From NCBI RefSeq assembly GCF_002858865.1, contig NZ_PJRR01000016.1:186001-250000 (forward strand): DNA of 64,000 bases, written 5' to 3'. This stretch comes from Caulobacter vibrioides (lineage in GTDB: Bacteria > Pseudomonadota > Alphaproteobacteria > Caulobacterales > Caulobacteraceae). The position numbers and the translations under genes were made by a program. The notes under the pieces were generated by a model, which saw only the letters and a program-made list of their open reading frames with translations, had not been told where the DNA came from and did no database searches. Position 1 is the stretch's first letter. Every line of letters begins with the position of its first letter. Shown here piece after piece: positions 55,459 through 64,000 of this stretch.

Positions 55459-56157
55459 ATGGACGCCGCGGCCGCCGCCCCGAATTTCTCGTTCTTCGCC
55501 CTGTTCATGCAAGCCGACTGGGTCGTGAAGAGCGTCATGATCGGTCTGATCCTGGCCTCTCTGGGCTCTTGGGCCGTGATCCTGGACAAGCTGTTCCGCT
55601 TTCAGGCGCTGAATCGCGCCGCCAACCGCTTCGAGGAGCAGGTCAGCGGCGGTCGCTCGCTGGAGGATGTCGCGGGAGAAGCCGGGGCCAATCCGCGCCA
55701 CGCTTTGCCGCGCATGCTGCAGGCGGCGCTGAAGGAATGGCGTGACGCCAAGAGCAAGGGCGCGATGAGCGAAACCCAGGCCGGCTTCCTGATCGCCCGC
55801 ATCGACCGCATCCTCGACACCCAGATCGCGCGCGAGACCACCAAGGTCGAAGAAGGCCTCGGCAGCCTGGCGATCGTGGCCACCGCCAGCCCGTTCATCG
55901 GCCTGTTCGGCACGGTGTGGGGCATCATGCACGCGTTCCAGAACATCGCGCTGTCGAAGAACACCTCGCTGGCCGTCGTCGCGCCGTCCATCGCCGAGGC
56001 GCTGTTCGCTACGGCCATCGGCCTGATCGCCGCCATCCCGGCCTATATCGCCTACAACAAGTTCTCGACCGACGCGGGCAAGTACGCCGGCCGCCTGGAA
56101 GGCTTCGCCGACGACCTGTCGACCGCGATCCAGCGTCGCCTGGCCGAGCGGGTCTGA
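55459..56157 (+). CDS. tolQ: TolQ, proton-channel subunit of Tol-Pal
   Basis: 232 residues, MotA/ExbB family with three membrane helices: one near 22-45, and the conserved pair [18 protein letters not shown] and [20 protein letters not shown]. Together with TolR it harnesses the proton gradient. tolR starts 4 bp after it. Confidence 0.95.
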   Translation: MDAAAAAPNFSFFALFMQADWVVKSVMIGLILASLGSWAVILDKLFRFQALNRAANRFEEQVSGGRSLEDVAGEAGANPRHALPRMLQAALKEWRDAKSKGAMSETQAGFLIARIDRILDTQIARETTKVEEGLGSLAIVATASPFIGLFGTVWGIMHAFQNIALSKNTSLAVVAPSIAEALFATAIGLIAAIPAYIAYNKFSTDAGKYAGRLEGFADDLSTAIQRRLAERV

Positions 56158-56161
56158 GCCG

Positions 56162-56680
56162 ATGGCGATGTCCTCCAACGACGCCTTCGCGACGGGCGGG
56201 CGCCGAGGCCGTCGTCGCGGCCGCCGCTCGCGCGGGGCGCTGTCCGAGATCAACGTCACGCCGCTGGTCGACGTGATGCTGGTGCTGCTGATCATCTTCA
56301 TGATCTCTGCGCCGCTGCTGACGGCCGGGGTTCCGCTGGAGCTGCCCAAGACCGAGGCCGCGGCCCTGCAGAACCAGGACGAGCCGATCACCGTGTCGAT
56401 CCGCAAGGACGGCCAGATCTTTGTCGGCGAAACCCAGATCCCGTTCGAGAACCTGGCGCCGCGCATCGGCGCGATCGCGGGCGATGGCTACGACAAACCG
56501 ATCTTCGTGCGCGCCGACGGCGGCGCGACCTATGCGGTCGTGGCCCAGGTGATGGCGGGCCTGTCGAACGCCGGCTTCAACAAGATCAACCTGATCACCG
56601 AGACCGGCGGTCCCTCGACGGGCGCGGCCCCGCGCGACGCGCAGCCGGAAGGCGCGGCCGACCTGCGGCCTGCGCAGTAG
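56162..56680 (+). CDS. tolR: TolR, ExbD-type subunit
   Basis: 172 residues with a basic N-terminus, one membrane helix ([20 protein letters not shown]) holding the proton-carrying Asp, and a periplasmic domain. Works with TolQ to drive TolA. Confidence 0.94.
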   Translation: MAMSSNDAFATGGRRGRRRGRRSRGALSEINVTPLVDVMLVLLIIFMISAPLLTAGVPLELPKTEAAALQNQDEPITVSIRKDGQIFVGETQIPFENLAPRIGAIAGDGYDKPIFVRADGGATYAVVAQVMAGLSNAGFNKINLITETGGPSTGAAPRDAQPEGAADLRPAQ

Positions 56681-56687
56681 GCGCGGC

Positions 56688-57500
56688 ATGAGCGCTCGCC
56701 GCGAACAGACTCTGTCTCCGGCCCTGCTGGGGTCGATCGCCCTGCACGGCGCCGTGGCGGCGGTGATCGCGTTCGGCTTGCCGTGGAAACAGTCCGAGCC
56801 GATCACCATCGGCGAGTCGGTGCCGGTCACCATCGTCACCAATGGTCCGACCAATGTGCGTCCCGCCGAGGAGGCGCTGGAGGAGCAGACCGCCCAGACG
56901 CCTGAGCCGACGCCCGAGGCGACGCCGCAGCCGCCCGCGCCGACTCCAGCTCCCACGCCGACGCCCGCACCGGCCGCGCCGGCCAAGCCGACGCCGGCCC
57001 CCAAGCCCACGCCCAAACCGACACCCGCCAAGCCGACGCCGCAGAAGAAGGCGGACAACGACTTCTTCGCCTCGCTCGAAGCCTCGATCGCCAAGACCCA
57101 GAAGGCGACCGGCAAGCCCACCGCCAATGCGCCCAAGGGGCCCGCGCGCGCGGAAACCTCGGTCTCGGCCCGCCCGGCCATGGGCGCGGCCACCGGGCTC
57201 TCGGCCGCAGCCCTGGGTCGCCTGCAGGGCGAGGTGCAGGATCGCTGGAACCCGAACTGCGAGGTCGAGGGCGGCTCCAACGTCAATGTGCGCGTGGTGT
57301 TCGTGATCGGACCGGGTGGTCGGGTGGTCGGCCAGCCGGAGTCGCCCGGCACGTCCTCGCCCGATCCCGTTGTGAAGGCCGCCTCGGACCGCGCCATCCG
57401 CGCATTGTTCGCCGCCTCGCCGTTCGCTTACCTGCCGTCGGACCTGTACGGTCAGAAAATCGCCCTCAACTTCAATGCAAAACAGGCCTGTTCGCGTTGA
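56688..57500 (+). CDS. tolA: TolA-like energy transducer
   Basis: 270 residues. One N-terminal helix ([18 protein letters not shown]). The central part is a Pro/Ala/Thr/Lys-rich linker ([30 protein letters not shown]...) rather than the long coiled coil of E. coli TolA. A compact C-terminal domain ([26 protein letters not shown]) ends it. Identity rests on position between tolR and tolB. Confidence 0.88.
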   Translation: MSARREQTLSPALLGSIALHGAVAAVIAFGLPWKQSEPITIGESVPVTIVTNGPTNVRPAEEALEEQTAQTPEPTPEATPQPPAPTPAPTPTPAPAAPAKPTPAPKPTPKPTPAKPTPQKKADNDFFASLEASIAKTQKATGKPTANAPKGPARAETSVSARPAMGAATGLSAAALGRLQGEVQDRWNPNCEVEGGSNVNVRVVFVIGPGGRVVGQPESPGTSSPDPVVKAASDRAIRALFAASPFAYLPSDLYGQKIALNFNAKQACSR

Positions 57501-57529
57501 GGCTTGAAAAGATGAACAAGGAGACCCCG

Positions 57530-58828
57530 ATGCGCCTTAGAGCCCTGCTGCTGATGGTCGCCGCCCTGCTGAGCGGCGCGGCCTTCGTCACTCCGGCCGC
57601 CGCGCAGATCGAGGTCGACATCAACGCCGGCGCGGTCAAGCCGCTGCCCATCGCCATTCCGGTCTTCTCAGGCTCGACGCGCGGGGCCGAGATCGCCCAG
57701 GTCATCACCGGCAATCTCGAGCGTTCGGGTCTGTTCCAGCCGCTGAACGTGGCGGGCGTCCCCGACAAGCTGGCCGACGTGAACGTGCAGCCGCGCTTCC
57801 CCGACTGGCAGTCCACCGGCGCGCAAGCTCTGATCAACGGCCAGGTGACCGTCGGCGCCGACGGCGGCCTGCGCGTGGACTTCCGCCTGTGGGACGTGTT
57901 CAGCCAGCAGCAGCTTCTGGGGCTGCAGTTCTCGTCCACGCCCGACAACTGGCGTCGCGTGGCGCACAAGATCAGCGACGCGGTCTATGAGCGCCTGACC
58001 GGCGAGAAGGGCTATTTCGACACCCGCGTGGCCTTCGTCGCCGAAAGCGGCCCCAAGCTGAACCGCGTCAAGCGCCTGGCGATCATGGACCAGGACGGGG
58101 CCAACCCGCAGTATCTGACCGATGGCTCCTACATCGTGATGACGCCGCGCTTCTCGTCGACCAGCCAGGAACTGACCTATATGGCCCTGCGGCCGACCGG
58201 CTCGTCGATCTACCTGCTGAACCTGGAGACCAGTCGCCAGGAAACGGTCGGCAAGTTCCCGGGCATGGTGTTTGCGCCGCGCTTCTCGCCCGACGGCAGC
58301 AAGGTGGCCTTCTCGGTCGAGCGGAACGGCAACAGCGACATCTATGTGATGGATCTGCGCTCGCGCGCGACCACCCGGATCACGACCGATCCGGCCATCG
58401 ACACCTCGCCGTCGTTCTCGCCGGACGGAACCAAGATCGTGTTCAACTCCGACCGGGGCGGTCAGGCCCAGATCTATGTGATGAACACCGACGGCTCGGG
58501 CGTGCGGCGCATCTCCTATGGCGGTGGTCGTTACACCACGCCGGTGTGGAGCCCGCGGGGCGACTTCATCGCCTTCACCAAGCAGACGGGCGGCGAGTTC
58601 CACATCGGCGTCATGCGCGCCGACGGCGGCGATGAGCGCCTGCTGACCACCAGCTATCTGGACGAGGGGCCGACCTGGGCGCCGAACGGGCGGGTGCTGA
58701 TGTTCTTCCGCGAGGGCGCGAGCGGTAATCCGCGGCTGTGGACCGTCGATATCACGGGGCGGATCCTGCGCCCTGCGGCCTATAGCGGTTCCGCCTCCGA
58801 CCCCGCCTGGTCGCCCCTTCTGGACTAG
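57530..58828 (+). CDS. tolB: Tol-Pal system beta-propeller protein TolB
   Basis: About 432 residues: signal peptide [27 protein letters not shown]-terminal domain ([31 protein letters not shown]) and a six-bladed propeller (repeated [25 protein letters not shown] and relatives). AAGGAG is 6 bases before the ATG at 57530; upstream in-frame starts are worse. It overlaps the end of tolA only if the upstream start were used. Confidence 0.94.
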   Translation: MRLRALLLMVAALLSGAAFVTPAAAQIEVDINAGAVKPLPIAIPVFSGSTRGAEIAQVITGNLERSGLFQPLNVAGVPDKLADVNVQPRFPDWQSTGAQALINGQVTVGADGGLRVDFRLWDVFSQQQLLGLQFSSTPDNWRRVAHKISDAVYERLTGEKGYFDTRVAFVAESGPKLNRVKRLAIMDQDGANPQYLTDGSYIVMTPRFSSTSQELTYMALRPTGSSIYLLNLETSRQETVGKFPGMVFAPRFSPDGSKVAFSVERNGNSDIYVMDLRSRATTRITTDPAIDTSPSFSPDGTKIVFNSDRGGQAQIYVMNTDGSGVRRISYGGGRYTTPVWSPRGDFIAFTKQTGGEFHIGVMRADGGDERLLTTSYLDEGPTWAPNGRVLMFFREGASGNPRLWTVDITGRILRPAAYSGSASDPAWSPLLD

Positions 58829-59039
58829 GCCCCGAGTGGGGGGCGCAACCTTAACCGGACCGGGGCGTTCCCGGCTGAGGATGGTCACGGCGAGGCTTAT
58901 TCCCGCTGCAAGTGAATCCGCGTCATCTGACGGGCATCTGACATCATTGTGAGGCTTGGTCAGACATTTAGAGGGTCCATTCCAAGCTTTGCGCAGGTAT
59001 GGATCGTGTCCAGAGTTCGTTGACTTGAGGAGAAACTGG

Positions 59040-59591
59040 ATGAGCTTCGACACCCAGCGCGCCGCTAGACTGGCGCTCGTCGGCCTGGCCGCCGCTTCGC
59101 TCGCCGCCTGCGCTTCGCGTCCGAAGCCCCAGCCCGTCACGCCGCCGCCCGCTCAGCCGCAGCCGACCCAACCGACTCCGTATACGCCGCCGGCTCCGCC
59201 GCCGGTGACCAGCGGTATCCTGCCCGGTTCGGTGCAGGACTTTGTCGTCAATATCGGCGACCGGGTCTATTTCGACACCGACGAATACGTCATTCGCGCC
59301 GACGCCCAACCGGTGCTGGCCGGTCAGGCCCAGTGGCTGAACCGCTATTCGAGCGTGCGCATCCGCATCGAAGGCAACGCCGACGAACGCGGCACGCGTG
59401 AGTACAACCTGGCTCTGGGCGCTCGCCGCGCCAATGCCGTGCGCGACTTCCTGATCGCTCAGGGCGTTTCGAGCGCGCGCATCGAGACGATCTCGTTCGG
59501 CAAGGAACGTCCGATCGATCCGGGCTCGAGCGAAGAAGCCTGGGCCAAGAACCGGAACGGCCGCACGGCCATCACGGACGGCGCTCGCTAA
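59040..59591 (+). CDS. pal: Peptidoglycan-associated lipoprotein Pal
   Basis: 183 residues. Lipobox LAAC with Cys24 at the end of the signal peptide, a Pro-rich linker (PQPTQPTPYTPPAPPP) and an OmpA-like domain (YFDTDEYVIRADAQPVLAGQAQWLNRY...RIRIEGNADERGTREYNLALGARRANAVRDFL) that binds diaminopimelate in peptidoglycan. GAGGAG precedes the ATG. In Caulobacter Pal is essential for outer-membrane constriction. Confidence 0.96.
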   Translation: MSFDTQRAARLALVGLAAASLAACASRPKPQPVTPPPAQPQPTQPTPYTPPAPPPVTSGILPGSVQDFVVNIGDRVYFDTDEYVIRADAQPVLAGQAQWLNRYSSVRIRIEGNADERGTREYNLALGARRANAVRDFLIAQGVSSARIETISFGKERPIDPGSSEEAWAKNRNGRTAITDGAR

Positions 59592-59605
59592 GACGCGTTC
59601 AGACA

Positions 59606-59640
59606 GGGCGGCTTCTCAAGCGGGAAGCCGCCCTAGTTTT
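59606..59640 (+). terminator. Intrinsic terminator of pal
   Basis: GGGCGGCTTC (59606-59615) and GAAGCCGCCC (59624-59633) form a perfect 10-bp stem followed by TAGTTTT. It lies about 15 bp after the pal stop. Confidence 0.85.
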
Positions 59641-59668
59641 GTCTCGGCTCTATCGGTAAATCACGGCC

Positions 59669-60523
59669 ATGACGCTGAAATCCGCCCTGCTCGCCGTCCT
59701 GTTCGCTTCCACCGCCGCCGTCGCGGTGGCCCAGACGCCCTTGCCGCCGGCCGATCCGCTCGATGACCGCTCGGCCAAGCGCGTCGAGCGCATGGAGAAG
59801 GTCGTGCGCGAGCTGCGCTCGATCGTCTTCCAGGGTCGCGATACGGGCAAGCCGGTGGTGGTGCAGCCGGCCGAGACCGACGCGCAGATCGCGGCGCTGA
59901 ATGAGCGCGTGTCCGACCTGGAGCAGACGCTCACCCGGCTGAACGGCCAGAACGAGTCGACGAACTTCGAGCTGACCAAGGCCCAGCGCGCCGCCACTGA
60001 CCAGAAGGCTCGCGCTGACGCGCTGGAGCAGCGGCTGGCCGCGATTGAGAAGACGCTGGCCGACCTGCAGGCGGCCGCGACCGCCCAGGCCGCACCGCCG
60101 CTGGCCGGAGATGTCCCACCGCCGCCCGCGCCGCCCGCCGACCCGGCGGTCGCCTTCAAGCAAGCCAAGGATCTGTTGTTGGCGGGCGATTACGCCAATG
60201 CCGAGCAGGCCTTCGCAGCCTATGTGAACAATTACCCGGAGAGCGCCAGGACGCCGGAAGCCCGCTACTGGCTGGGTGAAACGCAGTTCGTGCGCGAGGC
60301 CTATACCGACGCCGCCGGCAACTACATCGGTGCGATCCGCGGCTGGCCACAGACCAGCTGGGCCCCTGACGCGACCTTGAAGCTCGCCCGGTCGATGGTC
60401 GCGCTGAAAAAGACCACCGAAGCCTGTCGAACCCTCGACGAACTGGCCAAGCGCTACCCCAAGGCGCCCGCTCAGGTGAACTCGCGCGCGGCCTCGACCC
60501 GCGTCGCGGCCAAGTGCGCCTAG
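59669..60523 (+). CDS. cpoB: Tol-Pal coordinator CpoB (YbgF)
   Basis: 284 residues: signal peptide (MTLKSALLAVLFASTAAVAVAQT), a coiled coil (RVSDLEQTLTRLNGQNESTNFELTKAQRAATDQ) and C-terminal TPR repeats (FKQAKDLLLAGDYANAEQAFAAYVNNYPESARTPEARYWLGETQ...). It links Tol-Pal to peptidoglycan synthesis at division. Last of the tol cluster. Confidence 0.94.
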   Translation: MTLKSALLAVLFASTAAVAVAQTPLPPADPLDDRSAKRVERMEKVVRELRSIVFQGRDTGKPVVVQPAETDAQIAALNERVSDLEQTLTRLNGQNESTNFELTKAQRAATDQKARADALEQRLAAIEKTLADLQAAATAQAAPPLAGDVPPPPAPPADPAVAFKQAKDLLLAGDYANAEQAFAAYVNNYPESARTPEARYWLGETQFVREAYTDAAGNYIGAIRGWPQTSWAPDATLKLARSMVALKKTTEACRTLDELAKRYPKAPAQVNSRAASTRVAAKCA

Positions 60524-61740
60524 ATCAGGTTCGAGCCGCTCTAGACCGGCGGCTCGATCCGGCGTCCCGTGCGCCGCTCGCGGTCGGGTTTTCCGGCGGC
60601 GGAGACTCGCTGTTCCTGCTCAAGACGGTTCTGGACTGGGCGCGTCCTCTGGACCGCCCGGTGCTGGCCCTGGTTGTTGACCACCAACTGCAGCCCCAAA
60701 GCGCAGCCTGGACGGCGGAGGCGGTCGCCAAGGCGCGGGCGCTCGGCGCCGCCGCCCTTGGACTGACCTGGACGGACCAAAAGCCTCGCACAGGACTTCC
60801 CGCCGCTGCGCGACGGGCGCGTCATGCGCTCCTGGCCACCGCTGCGCGCGAGGCTGGAGCCCGGGTGTTGATCCTTGGCCATACGGCCAGCGATCTCGCC
60901 GAGGGTGTGGCCATGCGCGCCGAGGGCTCCTCCGTGTCCAACCCTCGGGCGTGGGCGCCGTCGCCGGTGTGGCCCGAGGGGCGAGGGCTGTTCGTGCTCC
61001 GCCCGCTGCTGACGCTGACGCGTGCGGAAATCCGGGACGCGCTTACGCGGGAAGGTGAAACCTGGCTCGATGACCCGGCCAATCTCGACCTGCGCTACGC
61101 ACGGGCGCGCGCTCGGGCCGCCGGGGCGCTCGCCCCGCCCCTTCCGCTGAGAGAGTCGCCGCCGCCGGGGGTTTTCGAGATTGATCCCGCCGGTGCGATC
61201 CGCCTGCCCCGGGATGTCGTTCCCGCCCACCTGGCGGCGGCCCTGCTCTGCGCCAGCGGCGCTGAGCGCCCCCCGAGGGGAGATCGCCTGGCGCGACTGG
61301 TCGAACGTCTAAGGTCGGGCGCGCGGTTTACCGCCACGCTGGCGGGCGCGCGGATCGAAGCCGATCAGGCGGTGCTGATCTGCCGCGACGCCGGCGAGGC
61401 CGCGCGCGGCGGACTGGCCCGACTTGATCTTGCTCCAGGGGCTTGCGGGGTGTGGGACGGTCGCTGGGAGGTTGTCGCGGGCAAGACCGCGCTCGCGGTC
61501 GTCGCGCTGCGCGGGCGGACCTCCAGCTTGCCCGCCGAGCAGCGCGCCAGACTTTCGGCCATCGCGCCCGCCGTGCGCCCGTGTCTGCCCGTGCTGCTGA
61601 GCCTGGACGGTGACGCTCCGGGGGAGCTCGTGCTTGACGACCTGCAGCTTGAAGCCGATGGAGAAGCGCGCGTGCGTTCGCTCGTTCTAGATCGGTTCAA
61701 GGCTGCGGTCGGCCTTCTCGACCAAGAATCCGTGACCTGA
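60514..61740 (+). CDS. tilS: tRNA(Ile)-lysidine synthetase TilS
   Basis: 408 residues with the PP-loop motif SGGGDS near residue 28, followed by HTASDLAEGVAMR and the C-terminal TilS region. TilS converts cytidine 34 of tRNA-Ile(CAU) to lysidine. The start is GTG and overlaps cpoB by 10 bp. It lies immediately upstream of ftsH, a common pairing. Confidence 0.9.
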   Translation: MRLDQVRAALDRRLDPASRAPLAVGFSGGGDSLFLLKTVLDWARPLDRPVLALVVDHQLQPQSAAWTAEAVAKARALGAAALGLTWTDQKPRTGLPAAARRARHALLATAAREAGARVLILGHTASDLAEGVAMRAEGSSVSNPRAWAPSPVWPEGRGLFVLRPLLTLTRAEIRDALTREGETWLDDPANLDLRYARARARAAGALAPPLPLRESPPPGVFEIDPAGAIRLPRDVVPAHLAAALLCASGAERPPRGDRLARLVERLRSGARFTATLAGARIEADQAVLICRDAGEAARGGLARLDLAPGACGVWDGRWEVVAGKTALAVVALRGRTSSLPAEQRARLSAIAPAVRPCLPVLLSLDGDAPGELVLDDLQLEADGEARVRSLVLDRFKAAVGLLDQESVT

Positions 61741-61836
61741 TGTCACGTCCGTGGCGCAAGCGCTCAAGACCCCCTATCTTGGTTGGTCGAGACCCTATTC
61801 GCTGGGAAGACCCCACTCGCTAGGAAGACAAGGCGT

Positions 61837-63717
<1,881 letters not shown>

Positions 63718-63738
63718 CCCTCATCAAAGGTCTCAACG

Positions 63739-63768
63739 AAAAGCCGGCTCGAAAGGGCCGGCTTTTTT
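63739..63768 (+). terminator. Intrinsic terminator of ftsH
   Basis: AAGCCGGC (63741-63748) and GCCGGCTT (63757-63764) stem, followed by a run of T (63763-63768). Confidence 0.85.
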
Positions 63769-63859
63769 GTTCGCCAGATTTTTTCGCGACGCGCCGCAAC
63801 CGGAAACCGCGAGGCCCGTTAAAGCTTGGCCGTGCCAATGCGGCTTCGGGGCTGTTCGA

Positions 63860-64000
63860 TTGGATACCGTGTCCGCCAACCAGCCGAGGGGCTTGCCAGC
63901 CCCCCCTGATCCTCCGGCCTTCCTGGCGAGAATGGGGGATGCAGGGCTGGCCATCGCTGCGCATGACTGGTCCGAAACCCCGATGGGATTTCCCCAAGCG
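63860..64000 (+). CDS. Probable start of a PAS sensor histidine kinase (3' truncated)
   Basis: A frame open to the right edge reads MGDAGLAIAAHDWSETPMGFPQA, closely resembling the N-terminal 'HDWSATPLGP' segment of HWE-type PAS histidine kinases. Possible starts are TTG 63860 or GTG 63869, or the ATG at 63932; none has a strong ribosome-binding site. The rest lies outside the window. Confidence 0.5.
   Translation, partial: MDTVSANQPRGLPAPPDPPAFLARMGDAGLAIAAHDWSETPMGFPQA

Noticed and set aside
61741..61836. Heat-shock (sigma32) promoter for ftsH
   Set aside because: CCCCCTAT resembles a -10 element, but no CTTGAA-like -35 stands at the right spacing.

Overview
The window is a high-GC alphaproteobacterial chromosome segment, almost certainly from a Caulobacter close to C. 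crescentus/C. vibrioides. Diagnostic genes are rcdA, trcR (DUF1013), the bifunctional penicillin-binding protein pbpC with its bactofilin-binding N-terminal peptide, the zauP-zapA pair and sigF-nrsF with a copper-bufferin operon. From memory, the order matches the C. crescentus stretch from rcdA down to ftsH. Most of it is conserved core; only a few short insertions look accessory.

Layout. 0-8 kb: end of an ABC exporter permease, rpsU (apparently with a CTG start) divergent from a COQ9-family gene, rcdA, a quinone oxidoreductase, a low-GC orphan gene, trcR, then ubiX and two YdcH-like coiled-coil genes. 7.6-15.7 kb: M61-type peptidase, a GGDEF protein / small ORF / response regulator cluster, purEK, and an HTH+DUF2975 operon divergent from an ABC exporter across a region with CtrA-like boxes. 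15.7-27.5 kb: palindromic repeats, pbpC, a UPF0260 gene, rpmE, an MsbA-like exporter, envelope proteins, an AraC-type regulator, a DUF885 protein, a glycerophosphodiesterase and suhB. 27.5-29.4 kb: an ECF41 sigma-factor operon with a promoter that fits its consensus exactly. 29.4-33.8 kb: thiE, Fur-like boxes, bfd-bfr and a response-regulator pair.

33.8-38.4 kb is the metal-stress island: bufABCD (precursor peptide, multinuclear iron oxidase, partner protein, DoxX-like protein) divergent from sigF-nrsF plus a second nrsF-like gene. Each arm carries a promoter of the form GTAACC-N16-CGAA. 38.5-42.1 kb: gap, pgk and fba (central carbon metabolism). 42.3-46.1 kb: zauP-zapA, an S9 peptidase, 6S RNA and 5-formyl-THF cyclo-ligase. 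46.1-48.8 kb: YmdB-like phosphodiesterase, yebC, purC. 48.8-51.8 kb: gene debris, a membrane-anchored TIGR02594-like protein lacking its catalytic cysteine, and an M20 peptidase. 51.9-63.7 kb: ruvCAB, a short SEDS-like membrane protein, ybgC-tolQRAB-pal-cpoB, tilS and ftsH. The right edge opens a probable PAS histidine kinase.

Functional themes are cell-cycle and envelope biology (rcdA, trcR, pbpC, zauP-zapA, Tol-Pal, ftsH), housekeeping (ruvCAB, pur genes, glycolysis) and two extracytoplasmic-function sigma circuits whose promoters can be read directly. I saw no CRISPR array, tRNA, rRNA, insertion sequence or prophage. Noncoding structure consists of 6S RNA, several hairpin terminators and five palindromic intergenic repeats in three families.
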